Positions 31,384 through 39,159 of a DNA stretch of 64,000 nucleotides are shown here, piece after piece (position 1 is the first letter of the stretch; every line of letters starts with the position of its first letter). Below the pieces are notes generated by a model that had not been told where the DNA came from, searched no databases, and saw only the letters and a list, made by a program, of their open reading frames with translations. The stretch comes from Leifsonia sp. ZF2019. GTDB taxonomy: Bacteria; Actinomycetota; Actinomycetes; Actinomycetales; Microbacteriaceae. Both the position numbers and the translations under genes were made by a program. Where the stretch lies: assembly GCF_019924635.1 (NCBI RefSeq), contig NZ_CP065038.1, positions 37,777-101,776 of the forward strand. Direction: 5' to 3'.

Positions 31384-31584
31384 TCAGGTACGAACGCCGA
31401 AGTAGAACGCGCGCATCCCGCGCGCGATCGCCACCACGCACCAGAACACCACTCGGACGAGTCCGAACGTGATCCACACCGCCACACGCAGAACGAGCCC
31501 GAATGCGCCCAGCCCCAGGCGAAGCACGAGGCCGACGACGGCGATCACGATCGCGACCAGGACCGGGATCACGACGGCGAACAT
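31384..31584 (-). CDS. Small membrane protein (66 aa)
   Basis: ATG 31584 has GGGAGGAGG upstream. The protein is almost wholly hydrophobic (two helices, about 3-25 and 28-55) and ends GMRAFYFGVRT. Not recognised; convergent with the gene at 31022. Confidence 0.6.
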   Translation of the reverse strand: MFAVVIPVLVAIVIAVVGLVLRLGLGAFGLVLRVAVWITFGLVRVVFWCVVAIARGMRAFYFGVRT

Positions 31585-31639
31585 GCACACGCCTCCTCCC
31601 GGCCCACGACCTGTCGGATCAGAGTGATGTGCTGGCCCG

Positions 31640-32431
31640 TCATCGTGCCGGTCCGGTCCGCGGCGGACGCCGCTCCTCAGCTCCACCGCCGACGGCCTCT
31701 TCGCCCTCGATCCTGTGATCGATTCGTGCCGCCACATCGCGACGGGAACGCTCGCGATGCTCATCCGTCGACGCGCCCATCGACAGCCGGCCCAGCTCCT
31801 GCGCCGGCCATCCGGGATGCGTGGTGCGCCCCACGGGGATAGGTTCTGCGATGCTTTCGAACATCACCCGCAACGGGCCGAAGTCGCGCTCCTCGGCCGC
31901 GGCACGGCAGGCCGCGTCGTTCGTTCGTCCCTGCACGGTTTGCCAGTCCAGCTGCCAACCAGCGTCGCGGGCGACACGGTTCCAGAACACCCGCTGCGTG
32001 CGGCCGTTGCCCTCACGGAACGGATGGATGTAGTTGACGCTGTCGTAGTGATACGCCAGCCGCTCGATGAACTGCGCACGCTCCATTTGGCGGAGCAGAC
32101 CATCCGCGCGCAACTCGCCCACGGCGAAGTCGGCGGCGCGCTCGATCATCGACACCGGCAGGAACGGTTCACCGTCCGGCTTACGAATATCCACCGTGCG
32201 CAGTTGGCCGGCCCACGCATACACGTCGCCGAACAAACGGCGATGGATCTCGCGGAGCTCGGTCAGGTCATTCGACGCCGCCTGCGGCTTATCCATCAGC
32301 TGCATCGCACGGGCAACGGTCAGCGCACCCTCGGCGGCGTTCAACGCTTCTCGCGTGGTCGCACCGACGAGGTTTCGGAGAATGCCGGTCTGCGGGTCGA
32401 GGTAGGGATCTACGAAATCAGCGGAGTCCAT
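31640..32431 (-). CDS. fic: Fic/DOC-domain AMP-transferase toxin
   Basis: A 263-aa protein with the complete Fic motif H136PFREGNGRTQR147, where His is catalytic and the acidic residue binds metal. Fic enzymes transfer AMP or another group to host proteins. The fold-typical LREIHRRLFGDVYAWAGQLR precedes it, and a basic tail (RRDVAARIDHRIEG...RPPRTGPAR) follows. Its start overlaps the antitoxin gene by 14 bp. An antitoxin with an inhibitory helix in front makes it a class I Fic system like VbhT/VbhA, here beside a relaxase locus. Confidence 0.92.
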   Translation of the reverse strand: MDSADFVDPYLDPQTGILRNLVGATTREALNAAEGALTVARAMQLMDKPQAASNDLTELREIHRRLFGDVYAWAGQLRTVDIRKPDGEPFLPVSMIERAADFAVGELRADGLLRQMERAQFIERLAYHYDSVNYIHPFREGNGRTQRVFWNRVARDAGWQLDWQTVQGRTNDAACRAAAEERDFGPLRVMFESIAEPIPVGRTTHPGWPAQELGRLSMGASTDEHRERSRRDVAARIDHRIEGEEAVGGGAEERRPPRTGPAR

Positions 32432-32660
32432 ACCGGGCCCGCGCGCGCTCGACGAGCTCGTCCGAGTCGATCCGCCCCGCGATGTAGTCCTCCGTATCGG
32501 CACGAGTGTAGACGTCGACGCTGACACCCTCCATCTCGCCGGAGTGAATCGCCTCCTCAACGAGACGACGCCGCTCGACTTCCCCCGACACAGTCAGTCG
32601 TGAAAATGCCATCCGAACGCTCCCCTCCACTCCGAACTGCAACGACGAATCCATCGCCAT
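32418..32660 (-). CDS. VbhA-like Fic antitoxin
   Basis: An 80-aa protein (start ATG 32660; ATG 32654 has better spacing to GGAGAGG). The helix VEEAIHSGEMEG contains S40-x3-E44-G45, which fits the (S/T)xxxE(G/N) motif that blocks the Fic ATP site in class I antitoxins. The C-terminal part (VYTRADTEDYIAGRIDSDELVERARARYG) resembles antitoxin domains fused to such helices. The end overlaps the toxin start by 14 bp. Confidence 0.88.
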   Translation of the reverse strand: MAMDSSLQFGVEGSVRMAFSRLTVSGEVERRRLVEEAIHSGEMEGVSVDVYTRADTEDYIAGRIDSDELVERARARYGLR

Positions 32661-32717
32661 CTCTCCTCTCCATTCTACCAAACAGGCCCTCAGAGACCAT
32701 CGAAACCGAGGCTGCCG

Positions 32718-32748
32718 CCGGCTACAGATCAGTTGGATCTGTAGCCGG
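32718..32748 (-). terminator. Hairpin terminator
   Basis: CCGGCTACAGATC (32718-32730) pairs perfectly over 13 bp with 32736-32748 around AGTTG. It lies just past the stop of the leftward DUF3560 gene. Confidence 0.7.
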
Positions 32749-32757
32749 GTCGGGCGG

Positions 32758-33711
32758 TTAGACCGCGTGGGTGCTCTTGTGGGCCGTGACTTCGCCATAG
32801 GTGTACCGGATCGGGAAGGGCATGTGCCGGGATTGCACGTCGAGGGTCTTGGCGTTGGTCTTGGTCACGGCCTCCCAGTCGCGGCCCTTGATGCGGACGA
32901 GGTCGCCGACCTTGATGGTGTTGCGGCTGGCGTCGGTGGTGAGGCCGTCCGCGATCTGCTGGGCGCGGACCGCGGTCCAGTAGGCATGCTGGTTTTCGGC
33001 TTCGGCGCGCATCCTGGTGAGCCGGTCGCGGTAGTCGCCGGTGGCGGCGGGGATGGTCTCGCGGTAGGGGCTGCGGGGGTGGCGGGTGTGCCCGTCGAGC
33101 TTGCGCGTGTAGTCGCGAATGTCGGCGGCGAGCTTGTCGATGCGGTTCGCGACAGTCACGGGGGCGTTGCGGCGGTCGGTGGCGTCGGCCGCGATCCGCG
33201 CACGGCGGGCGGCTTCGGTGGCGGCCTTGTCGGCCTGCACGCTCGCACCGAGCGCCCGCCATGCCTTGTCGATCGCGTTCCGGTGGCGGCGCTCGGAGTG
33301 GTGGCCGACCTTGATGGGTTCGCCGCCTTCGGGCAGCGCCGCCACGGCGCGCTCGTGCATGGCATCCACCCGGGTGGCGGCGTCGGCCTTCCGGTCGGCC
33401 TTGGCGTCGAGGGCGTCGGCGCGGTCGGTTGCCCGGGCGGCCTTGTCGGCCTCGACGTCGGCGGCGGTGCGGAAGCTGTGATCGATGTCGAGCTCCACGT
33501 TGTGTCCGGCGGTGCGGAGCGCGGCCGCGACGCCCTCGATCCGGTAGGTGTCGGGGAGCCGGTCGCGGGTGTGGGGCTTGTACCAGGCGGTGATGCTGCG
33601 GCCCCACCGGTAGCCGTGCTGCTTGAGGGTGGTGCCGGTACCGTCGTCGCGGGACGTGCCGTGGACGATGGTGCCTTCGGCGTGGGTGTGGGTGATGGTC
33701 AACTCGGCCAT
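32758..33711 (-). CDS. DUF3560-domain protein
   Basis: A 317-aa protein. The N-terminus (THTHAEGTIVHGTSRDDGTGTTLKQHGYRWGRS...AWYKPHTRD) matches the DUF3560 signature common on actinobacterial plasmids. A helical, Ala/Arg-rich middle (coiled-coil-like) and a C-terminal SH3-like segment (IKVGDLVRIKGRDWEAV) follow. The function is unknown; the pattern and plasmid context suggest nucleic-acid handling. ATG 33711 chosen; upstream frame is low-complexity. Confidence 0.85.
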   Translation of the reverse strand: MAELTITHTHAEGTIVHGTSRDDGTGTTLKQHGYRWGRSITAWYKPHTRDRLPDTYRIEGVAAALRTAGHNVELDIDHSFRTAADVEADKAARATDRADALDAKADRKADAATRVDAMHERAVAALPEGGEPIKVGHHSERRHRNAIDKAWRALGASVQADKAATEAARRARIAADATDRRNAPVTVANRIDKLAADIRDYTRKLDGHTRHPRSPYRETIPAATGDYRDRLTRMRAEAENQHAYWTAVRAQQIADGLTTDASRNTIKVGDLVRIKGRDWEAVTKTNAKTLDVQSRHMPFPIRYTYGEVTAHKSTHAV

Positions 33712-33799
33712 GTGATGTGTCCTTCCGGATAGGGTGAGAAGCCGGTCCGGAACCGAGGCAGTACGAATGCTTCGGTCCCGGACCTTTCGCGTGTACGGG

Positions 33800-34162
33800 T
33801 CAGCGGGTGCGGCGCGGGCCGGGCACGCTCTGCACCTGGTGCAGTTCGACGGCAGCGAGCAGGCACGGGGCGAGGAAGAACACGATCGCGGCGATCGCGG
33901 CCGCGTACGCGGCGGTTGCCGCTGCGTCGTTCTTGGTGATCGCGAACGCGATGAACAGGCCGAGGGTGGCCGTTGCGAGGATCCCGAACACGCCCCCCAG
34001 CACCCGGTAAGCGCGGTGGTAGCGGGCGCCGACCTGTGCGGTGTGCGCCTGGTGTGCGGTGAGGCGGACACGGTAGTTCTCGGCGGCGATGATCGCGGCG
34101 AACTCCGCGTGGGTGTCACGGACTGCGGCCGCGGGGTGAGCGGCGATGGTGGTCTGGGTCAT
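33800..34162 (-). CDS. Two-helix membrane protein (120 aa)
   Basis: A soluble helical N-terminus (about 1-50) precedes two transmembrane helices (about 55-75 and 80-105) and a short basic tail. ATG 34162 has GAAGGA upstream. Not recognised; in the accessory set 34534-32758 transcribed leftward. Confidence 0.65.
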   Translation of the reverse strand: MTQTTIAAHPAAAVRDTHAEFAAIIAAENYRVRLTAHQAHTAQVGARYHRAYRVLGGVFGILATATLGLFIAFAITKNDAAATAAYAAAIAAIVFFLAPCLLAAVELHQVQSVPGPRRTR

Positions 34163-34195
34163 GGTGTGTGTTCCTTCGTGCTGGTCTGGTCGGTT

Positions 34196-34534
34196 CTAGC
34201 GGGCGTCCGCGCCGGTGGCGGCGGCGCGGGCCTGGTCGGCGGCGGCGCGGTGGGCGACGGCTTCGGCCTGGTCGGCGAAGCGGAACCACCCGCCGTCGAA
34301 GATCAGCCGAGAAACACGGGCCTGCCCGACGTTCTGCTCGGCCCACTGGTCGCGGTCGGCGAGAGCCTGGTCGGCGGCTTCGCGCGTGGTGTAAACGACG
34401 GCTGCCCCCTGGGAGGGGTCGTCCACGATCACGCCGTGGAACTGCCCGAAAAGGAGTGGCCTGTTGGAGGCGAGTGAGCACGGCGCGTAGTAGGTCGCGC
34501 CGTTCTTGGGACGTGTCGGTGGCTTGGTGGGCAT
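34196..34534 (-). CDS. Hypothetical 112-aa protein
   Basis: A soluble protein with a strand-rich centre (RPLLFGQFHGVIVDDPSQGAAVVYTTREAADQALADRD) and Ala-rich end; not recognised. ATG 34534 lies next to a GGGAGAACC ribosome site. It is the first gene of the leftward accessory set, immediately beside a long inverted repeat. Confidence 0.6.
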   Translation of the reverse strand: MPTKPPTRPKNGATYYAPCSLASNRPLLFGQFHGVIVDDPSQGAAVVYTTREAADQALADRDQWAEQNVGQARVSRLIFDGGWFRFADQAEAVAHRAAADQARAAATGADAR

Positions 34535-34557
34535 GGTGGTTCTCCCTCATCGTTGTT

Positions 34558-34756
34558 TTGCCATTTCCGGCGCATCGCGCCGTTTCAGCTCACCCTCACC
34601 GCCGGGCCGGGTACCCGGGCGGACGTGAAATCTCTGCCGGCGAAATCAGGGAGCGTAGCGACCGCGTCGGCTGAGATTTCATGTGCGGTCGGGCGCTGCA
34701 AGCGCCGGGTCGGCGGTGAGGGTGAGGTGAATAAGCTCGTCAGGCGGAAATGGCAA
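34558..34756. repeat. Long imperfect inverted repeat
   Basis: Outer arms TTGCCATTTCCG (34558-34569) and CGGAAATGGCAA (34745-34756), next arms CTCACCCTCACCGCCG (34589-34604) and CGGCGGTGAGGGTGAG (34711-34726), inner arms GTGAAATCTC and GAGATTTCAT. The centre holds GGGAGCGTAGCGACCG. It could form a large cruciform, or be a non-autonomous mobile element or a replication or transcription signal. No gene within. Confidence 0.75.
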
Positions 34757-34882
34757 CAAGAGGTGCGAGCGCAGCGAGCTCCGCCGCCGGCGCTCCGTCG
34801 ACGGCGCCGACCGCAGGGAGGCCATGGGGGAGCGCGAGGGGGCCGGGTGAAGTGCGCCCCAATCGTTGGACACCCATAGCTG

Positions 34883-35040
34883 ATGTGGAGGTCTCTCTTG
34901 GCTCACTCGAACGAAATGCGTCTGCACTTTGCTCGCCTACTTGATGACGGTCTGGGGCACCGCAAAGCGGCTCGAACCGTTGGTATCAGTGAGAAGTGCG
35001 CATGGTCTTGGATGCAGTTGTACCGGTCAGGCGGGCCTAG
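34883..35040 (+). pseudogene. HTH-protein gene interrupted by the IS5-type element
   Basis: From ATG 34883 or 34916 the frame encodes a helix-turn-helix (RKAARTVGISEKCAWSWMQL) resembling transposase or regulator HTH domains. It is cut at CTAG 35037-35040. Joining to the base after the right CTAG (36593) restores the same frame to a TAA at 36663-36665. The intact product would be about 65-76 aa. It lay just upstream of the repeats before parA, so it may have been a partition-region regulator. Confidence 0.6.
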
Positions 35041-35073
35041 GGCGTGTTGCTAAACGCATTTGGGTGCGTTGGG

Positions 35074-35466
35074 GTGAGTCTTGGACCCGTGTCGCGTGAT
35101 GTGATCTCGGATGAGGCGTGGGCGGTGATCGGTCCGTTGTTCCCATCGGTGAAGTCGACGGGTCGGCCGCCGGTGGATCGGCGTACGGTGGTCGAGGCGA
35201 CGGCGTGGCGGTTCCGGACCGGGGCGCCGTGGAGGGATGTGCCGGAGCGGTTCGGGAACTGGAACACGATCTACAAGAACTTCAACCGGTGGTCCGGGCA
35301 GGGTGTGTGGGCGCGGGTGTTGGAGAAGACGCAGTCGCTCGCGCAGCGGTCCGGAGATTTGGACTGGGTCGCGTCGATCGATTCCACGATCGTGCGCGTG
35401 CACCAGCACGGAGCGACCCTGCCACGCGCCACGGGGGGCTACATCGAACTACAAGAAGTTTGGTGA
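35074..35466 (+). CDS. IS5-family transposase, frame A
   Basis: N-terminal transposase part with the DUF4096-like domain (DEAWAVIGPLFPS, RTVVEATAWRFRTGAPWRDVPERFGNWNTIY) and the first catalytic Asp in SIDSTIVRVHQHG. It runs out of frame at a G6 run (35433-35438); a -1 slip there joins frame B. GTG 35074 or 35089 may start it. Confidence 0.85.
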   Translation: MSLGPVSRDVISDEAWAVIGPLFPSVKSTGRPPVDRRTVVEATAWRFRTGAPWRDVPERFGNWNTIYKNFNRWSGQGVWARVLEKTQSLAQRSGDLDWVASIDSTIVRVHQHGATLPRATGGYIELQEVW

Positions 35467-35971
35467 CGAGCCGCCCGATCACGCGATCGGTCGCTCCCGC
35501 GGCGGTCTGACGACCAAGAGCCACCTCGTCTGCGACGGGAAGGGCCGCGCGCTGGCGTTCGTTCTCACGTCAGGGCAGACGGCGGATACGAGCATGCTGA
35601 CCGCGACGCTCAGCGAGATCCGCGTCCCCGGTGCCCGCGGCAGACCACGCTCACTCCCGGACCGAGTGCTCGCGGACAAGGGCTACCCTTCGAAGGCGAA
35701 CCGGGCTTGGTTGCGGGAACGAGGGATCGCCGCGACGATCCCCGAGCGCGACGATCAGATCACGCACCGACGCAAGCGGCGCGGGCGGCCGATCGACTTC
35801 GGTGAGCAGCAGCGGGCCCGCTATCGCGGCCGCAACGTCGTCGAGCGGTGCTTCAACAAGCTCAAGCAATGGCGCGGGATCGCGATGCGCTCAGACAAGA
35901 CCGCCCGCAACTACTATGCCGGGCTCTGCCTCGCCGCCACCCTCCACTGGGTAGGGACGCTCACGACCTGA
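35435..35971 (+). CDS. IS5-family transposase, frame B
   Basis: C-terminal DDE part (DHAIGRSRGGLTTKSHLVCDG, LADKGYPSKANRAWL, RYRGRNVVERCFNKLKQWRGIA), with the second Asp in LADKGY and the Glu in VERCF. Translation requires -1 frameshifting from frame A at the G run, as in IS427-group elements. Confidence 0.87.
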   Translation, partial: GATSNYKKFGDEPPDHAIGRSRGGLTTKSHLVCDGKGRALAFVLTSGQTADTSMLTATLSEIRVPGARGRPRSLPDRVLADKGYPSKANRAWLRERGIAATIPERDDQITHRRKRRGRPIDFGEQQRARYRGRNVVERCFNKLKQWRGIAMRSDKTARNYYAGLCLAATLHWVGTLTT

Positions 35972-35990
35972 CGAGCGCGAGGTCGGACCT

Positions 35991-36512
35991 TCAGATGTCG
36001 AGGTCCTCGACGTCGGGGACCGTGAGCGCTGTCATCGTGGCTTGGACCAGCTCTGGCGGTAACTCGTTCGCCATCGCCGCAGTATCGGGGAAGACCGACA
36101 GAGATCGTTGACCTGACCGCCACCAGTCTTCCGACCACGTCCTTGGGTTGTTCCATACGGGGGCGTCCTCGTGTGGTGAGATGAAGAGTCGCCAGTTCGG
36201 ACCCTCGCGCTGGTAGACCGCGATCTGTCCTCCGGAGGTCGCATACACGCGGTAGGTGATCGAGCGCGAACCGTCCTGACTCTCGAACCGCAAGAGCTGA
36301 CGCCCCGTAAAACGCTTCACCGTGATCACCGGGCCATCGCTGACGTCGACTTCGACTTCGCCCATCTTCTCCGCTCCTCGCTCCTGCTCTCGTGCTGCGA
36401 CGAACAACCGCAGGCCTGAAGCCACTGCGGCAGAGAGCCCCCCGGCAAGTTCCGCCGCCCGGTCGAATAGCGCCGCATCGTCAGCAGACACATACACGTT
36501 CCGAGTAGCCAT
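35991..36512 (-). CDS. EXLDI-type passenger protein
   Basis: A 173-aa protein from ATG 36512. An N-terminal ribbon-helix-helix-like segment (RNVYVSADDAALFDRAAELAGG) is followed by a strand-rich domain (VITVKRFTGRQLLRFESQDGSRSITYRVYATSGGQIAVY) ending in EDLDI, the C-terminal motif that names the EXLDI family. That family is of unknown function in actinobacteria. Here it is inside the inverted repeats of an IS5-type element, convergent with the transposase. It may regulate transposition or protect the element. Confidence 0.75.
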   Translation of the reverse strand: MATRNVYVSADDAALFDRAAELAGGLSAAVASGLRLFVAAREQERGAEKMGEVEVDVSDGPVITVKRFTGRQLLRFESQDGSRSITYRVYATSGGQIAVYQREGPNWRLFISPHEDAPVWNNPRTWSEDWWRSGQRSLSVFPDTAAMANELPPELVQATMTALTVPDVEDLDI

Positions 36513-36640
36513 GCGCATAAGTATGCGCACATCTTGGAGCCGAGTCAACCGGCCATCTCGATCGCACGACGCTCTTTAGCAACACGGCCTAGTCCGGACG
36601 CTGGAAGGGGTGTTGCTGTTCTGGAGGTTGCAACTCCCCC

Positions 36641-36900
36641 AGTCTGTAAGTCACTAACTTCGTAACTCTGGGAGTCAGAAAGTCTGTATGTAGCGAACTC
36701 TGTAACTATGTTAAGCTTGTAAGGAACAGAGTTACAGACGCACGAAGTGACGAAGATACAGACATACAAACTACGTGCGTCTGTAAGTAACGGAGTTCGA
36801 TACTTACGACGTTCGGAAGTTCGTGACTCGCGGAGTTGCGTACTTACAGATTCGCGACACGCCGCCAGCGGAACTCTGTAATTACCAGACATACAGATTG
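36641..36900. repeat. Centromere-like array of TCTGTAAGT repeats
   Basis: AT-rich DNA before parA with many direct and inverted copies of TCTGTA(A/T)GT and its complement ACTTACAGA (for example 36643, 36683, 36780 and 36842), mixed with CTCTGTAAC/GTTACAGA. It matches the iterated parS sites of small ParA / RHH-type ParB systems. A further copy, TCTGTAAGTAACGG, lies inside the 3' end of the parB-like gene. Confidence 0.75.
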
Positions 36901-36909
36901 GATACGGGC

Positions 36910-37572
36910 ATGAGAATCGTTGCTGCAGCTGGACAAAAGGGCGGCATCGGAAAGACGACGAGCGTCATAAACCTATCGGCGGTCCTCGCGAAAGGCGGGA
37001 GCCGTGTGCTCGTTGTCGATGCTGATGCCCAACGATCCACCACTTGGTGGGCTGAGAACGCGGGGGAGGACCTGCCGTTCGACTTCGCACCGGACGTCGA
37101 TCCGGCAAACCTCTCTCGTCTCCGGGAGCTCCCGTACGACCTCGTCATGGTTGACACGCCAGGCAACCTCGAAGCGACGGCGACTCTCTCTGCCGTCCTT
37201 GACTCCGCCGACTTCGTGATCCTCCCGCTCGCGCCTGAACCGTTGGCTGTGCAGCCTCTGGTTCGAACGGTCAAGTCTCTCGTCGAGCCCCGTGGGCTGG
37301 ACTATCGAGTGCTGCTCAACAACATCGACCGTCGCCGAGGGGACTCGCACCTGGACGATTGGGAGAGCATCGTCGATAGCGTGCCGCTCAAGCGATTCCG
37401 AAATCATGTGCGCAAGTCTGCGAGCGTTATTGATGCGTCCATCAAGGGGCGTGTGGTGACCGACTTCAATGACACCCGTGAGAATCGTGCTGCGATCTTC
37501 GACTACAACGCTGTGGCGCTCGAGCTGCAGTCCATCTGGGCGAATGCCCCCGTATCGGCGGGAGTCAACTGA
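36910..37572 (+). CDS. parA: ParA partition ATPase (short type)
   Basis: A 220-aa ATPase of the short, no-HTH type. Walker A KGGIGKTTS lies near residue 10, with VVDADAQRSTTWW and the Walker B-like DLVMVDTPGNLEA following. Short ParA proteins work with ribbon-helix-helix ParB proteins that bind arrays of short repeats, which is exactly the context here. The stop overlaps the next ATG (TGATG). It is distinct from the ParA at the left edge. Confidence 0.92.
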   Translation: MRIVAAAGQKGGIGKTTSVINLSAVLAKGGSRVLVVDADAQRSTTWWAENAGEDLPFDFAPDVDPANLSRLRELPYDLVMVDTPGNLEATATLSAVLDSADFVILPLAPEPLAVQPLVRTVKSLVEPRGLDYRVLLNNIDRRRGDSHLDDWESIVDSVPLKRFRNHVRKSASVIDASIKGRVVTDFNDTRENRAAIFDYNAVALELQSIWANAPVSAGVN

Positions 37573-38024
37573 TGGCGCGCGCTGACCTCTCGAGCCTCCT
37601 CGGCAAAATCGACACTGAGGATGTTGTTTCGCCGGCACCAGGCATACCAGACGCGCCCGCATCACCACCGGTCACTGATCGAAAGCCGGCGAAACAAAGC
37701 GCGCGGGGGAGCGCCCAGTCTCAATCGGGCAGCGCAACGGTCACTCCCAAAGTTGAGTCGGCCATCCCGCCGGATGAACGCAGCAGGGTCTCCTATCTGG
37801 AGTTCGTCCGGAAGGAAACGCGACTTCGAGAGGACCAGTACGAGACTCTCACCGAGTACGCGCGCAAGCTCAATCGTGCGAAGAGCGTGCCAGGCGGTGA
37901 GCGAATTACCGAGAACACACTCATCCGGATCGCGATAGACCTCCTCATCCCACACCTTGACCAGCTTAGGGGCGATGATGAAACGGCACTTCGTAAGTCT
38001 GTAAGTAACGGGGTGTCTCCCTAG
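37572..38024 (+). CDS. RHH-type centromere-binding ParB-like protein
   Basis: A 150-aa protein. The N-terminal 70 residues are disordered and Pro/Ser-rich, with an Arg-finger-like basic stretch (DRKPAKQSARGSAQ) that could stimulate ParA. The C-terminus (YLEFVRKETRLREDQYETLTEYARKLNR...RITENTLIRIAIDLLIPHLDQL) has ribbon-helix-helix form. It is coupled to parA. The codons for RKSVSNG near its end contain a copy of the centromere repeat. Confidence 0.8.
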   Translation: MARADLSSLLGKIDTEDVVSPAPGIPDAPASPPVTDRKPAKQSARGSAQSQSGSATVTPKVESAIPPDERSRVSYLEFVRKETRLREDQYETLTEYARKLNRAKSVPGGERITENTLIRIAIDLLIPHLDQLRGDDETALRKSVSNGVSP

Positions 38025-38047
38025 CGCTCGATAACGGAGGTGCACGC

Positions 38048-38701
38048 GTGGTGACCGAGAAAGAGCTGCGGCGGCTGGGGGAGCGGTGTCAGGGTGTCGC
38101 CCGACTGTTGGCGGAGGTGCATGCTGAGGCGGCTTCGTATGGAGAGCTCGACGAGCTGACTCGTCGGCGGGAGTTGAAGCAGTTCGCGCTGCTGCAGGGC
38201 GCCCTGTGGGTGGCGGCGTCGCAGCTGGTGGAGGAGTTGTTCGAGGAGCAGGGCCGGGCCGTCGCCGCCGTCGCTGCGGGGCGAGCGTGGGGCTGGGAGC
38301 AGGAGCCGGTGTGTGGCGGCCTTCCGCGACGCTTCGCGGCCCACTACACGCCGCACTTCGTCCGGCAGCTGGTCGTGGCCGCTGGGGCGGTCACGGCGCG
38401 CCTGACGGGGGAGTGGGCGCATCCGGTGTCGGTGCTCGAGGAGATCGCGCTCTGGCTGCTGATCGGGCAGGTCCAGGTCGTCGTCGACGACAACGGGATA
38501 CGGCTCGATCCGGGGTGGCGCGACGAGCTCGGCGGGCTGCTGTTCGAGGACGACGACGTCCAGGTGTTGTTCGACGACCCGGACGATGTCGGTAACCAGG
38601 TCCTGTTCCAGGCGGCGGGGGAGCACTACCTTCCCGAGAACTGGACGATGCCGTTCTCAGGCGCCGCGAATCAGGCGCCCTATCTCGCAGGGAACGCCTG
38701 A
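38048..38701 (+). CDS. Hypothetical 217-aa protein
   Basis: A helical, acidic soluble protein, with a Gly-rich LIGQVQVVVDDNGIRLDPGWRDELGG segment and an FEDDDVQVLFDDPDDVGNQVLF acidic region. Not recognised. GTG 38048 or 38051 follows GGAGGTGCAC. It is the third gene of the partition operon (24 bp after parB). A 50-bp segment of its 3' end recurs degenerately at 40895-40944. Confidence 0.7.
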   Translation: MVTEKELRRLGERCQGVARLLAEVHAEAASYGELDELTRRRELKQFALLQGALWVAASQLVEELFEEQGRAVAAVAAGRAWGWEQEPVCGGLPRRFAAHYTPHFVRQLVVAAGAVTARLTGEWAHPVSVLEEIALWLLIGQVQVVVDDNGIRLDPGWRDELGGLLFEDDDVQVLFDDPDDVGNQVLFQAAGEHYLPENWTMPFSGAANQAPYLAGNA

Positions 38702-38725
38702 GTACTGGCTTCCTGGTAGGGGCCG

Positions 38726-39076
38726 TTATGTGATCGCGGGCTCTGGAGTCAGCGGCCGAGCGCCGGTAGTGCGGGGTCGGGGTTGCTGCCGTAGTCGACG
38801 TCGATAAGGATGAGCGCGCAGGAGGTCGCCGAGGGTGTCCGCGTCGAGGTGGAGGAGCGCGCCCGCCTCGTTGGCCGTGGCGATCTCGATACGCGCTGTG
38901 CCCTTCATGGTTCCATGGTCGCGGCCCGCACCAGCTGATGCCAGTGAGGGAGCGCGGGAGGGGAACTGGATCGAGGGGCCTTCGATCTGGAAGGAGATCT
39001 GTAGGGTTTCGTAGTTCTCGCCCGCGGCGGAGAGCTCGTTATGAGGGTGGAGAACCCCTTCTGCGAAGTCCCACAC
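38726..39076 (-). CDS. Small hypothetical protein, start uncertain
   Basis: A 116-aa frame whose middle and end (SFQIEGPSIQFPS..., MKGTARIEIATANEAGALLHLDADTLGDLLRAHPYRR) look protein-like. No ribosome site is clear; ATG 38908 is an alternative start giving 60 aa. It is opposite to the exported amidase upstream region, so it may be non-coding. Confidence 0.3.
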   Translation of the reverse strand: MWDFAEGVLHPHNELSAAGENYETLQISFQIEGPSIQFPSRAPSLASAGAGRDHGTMKGTARIEIATANEAGALLHLDADTLGDLLRAHPYRRRLRQQPRPRTTGARPLTPEPAIT

Positions 39077-39159
39077 GAAGGTGGACAGCGGTCTCTATCG
39101 TGCGTTTTGCTGGCGGATGGGGACCTCGCGCAGGTGCGGGGCGAAAGCTAGGGGGACTA

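Larger units (their letters stand above)
35041..36588. mobile_element. IS5-family (IS427-like) transposon with passenger gene
   Basis: Ends GGCGTGTTGCTAAA and (inverted) GCCGTGTTGCTAAA are flanked by CTAG on both sides. The 1548-bp element holds a two-frame DDE transposase and, unlike normal IS5 elements, a second leftward gene encoding an EXLDI-type protein. Both ends and the flanking duplications enclose the passenger, so it travels with the element. Confidence 0.88.
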
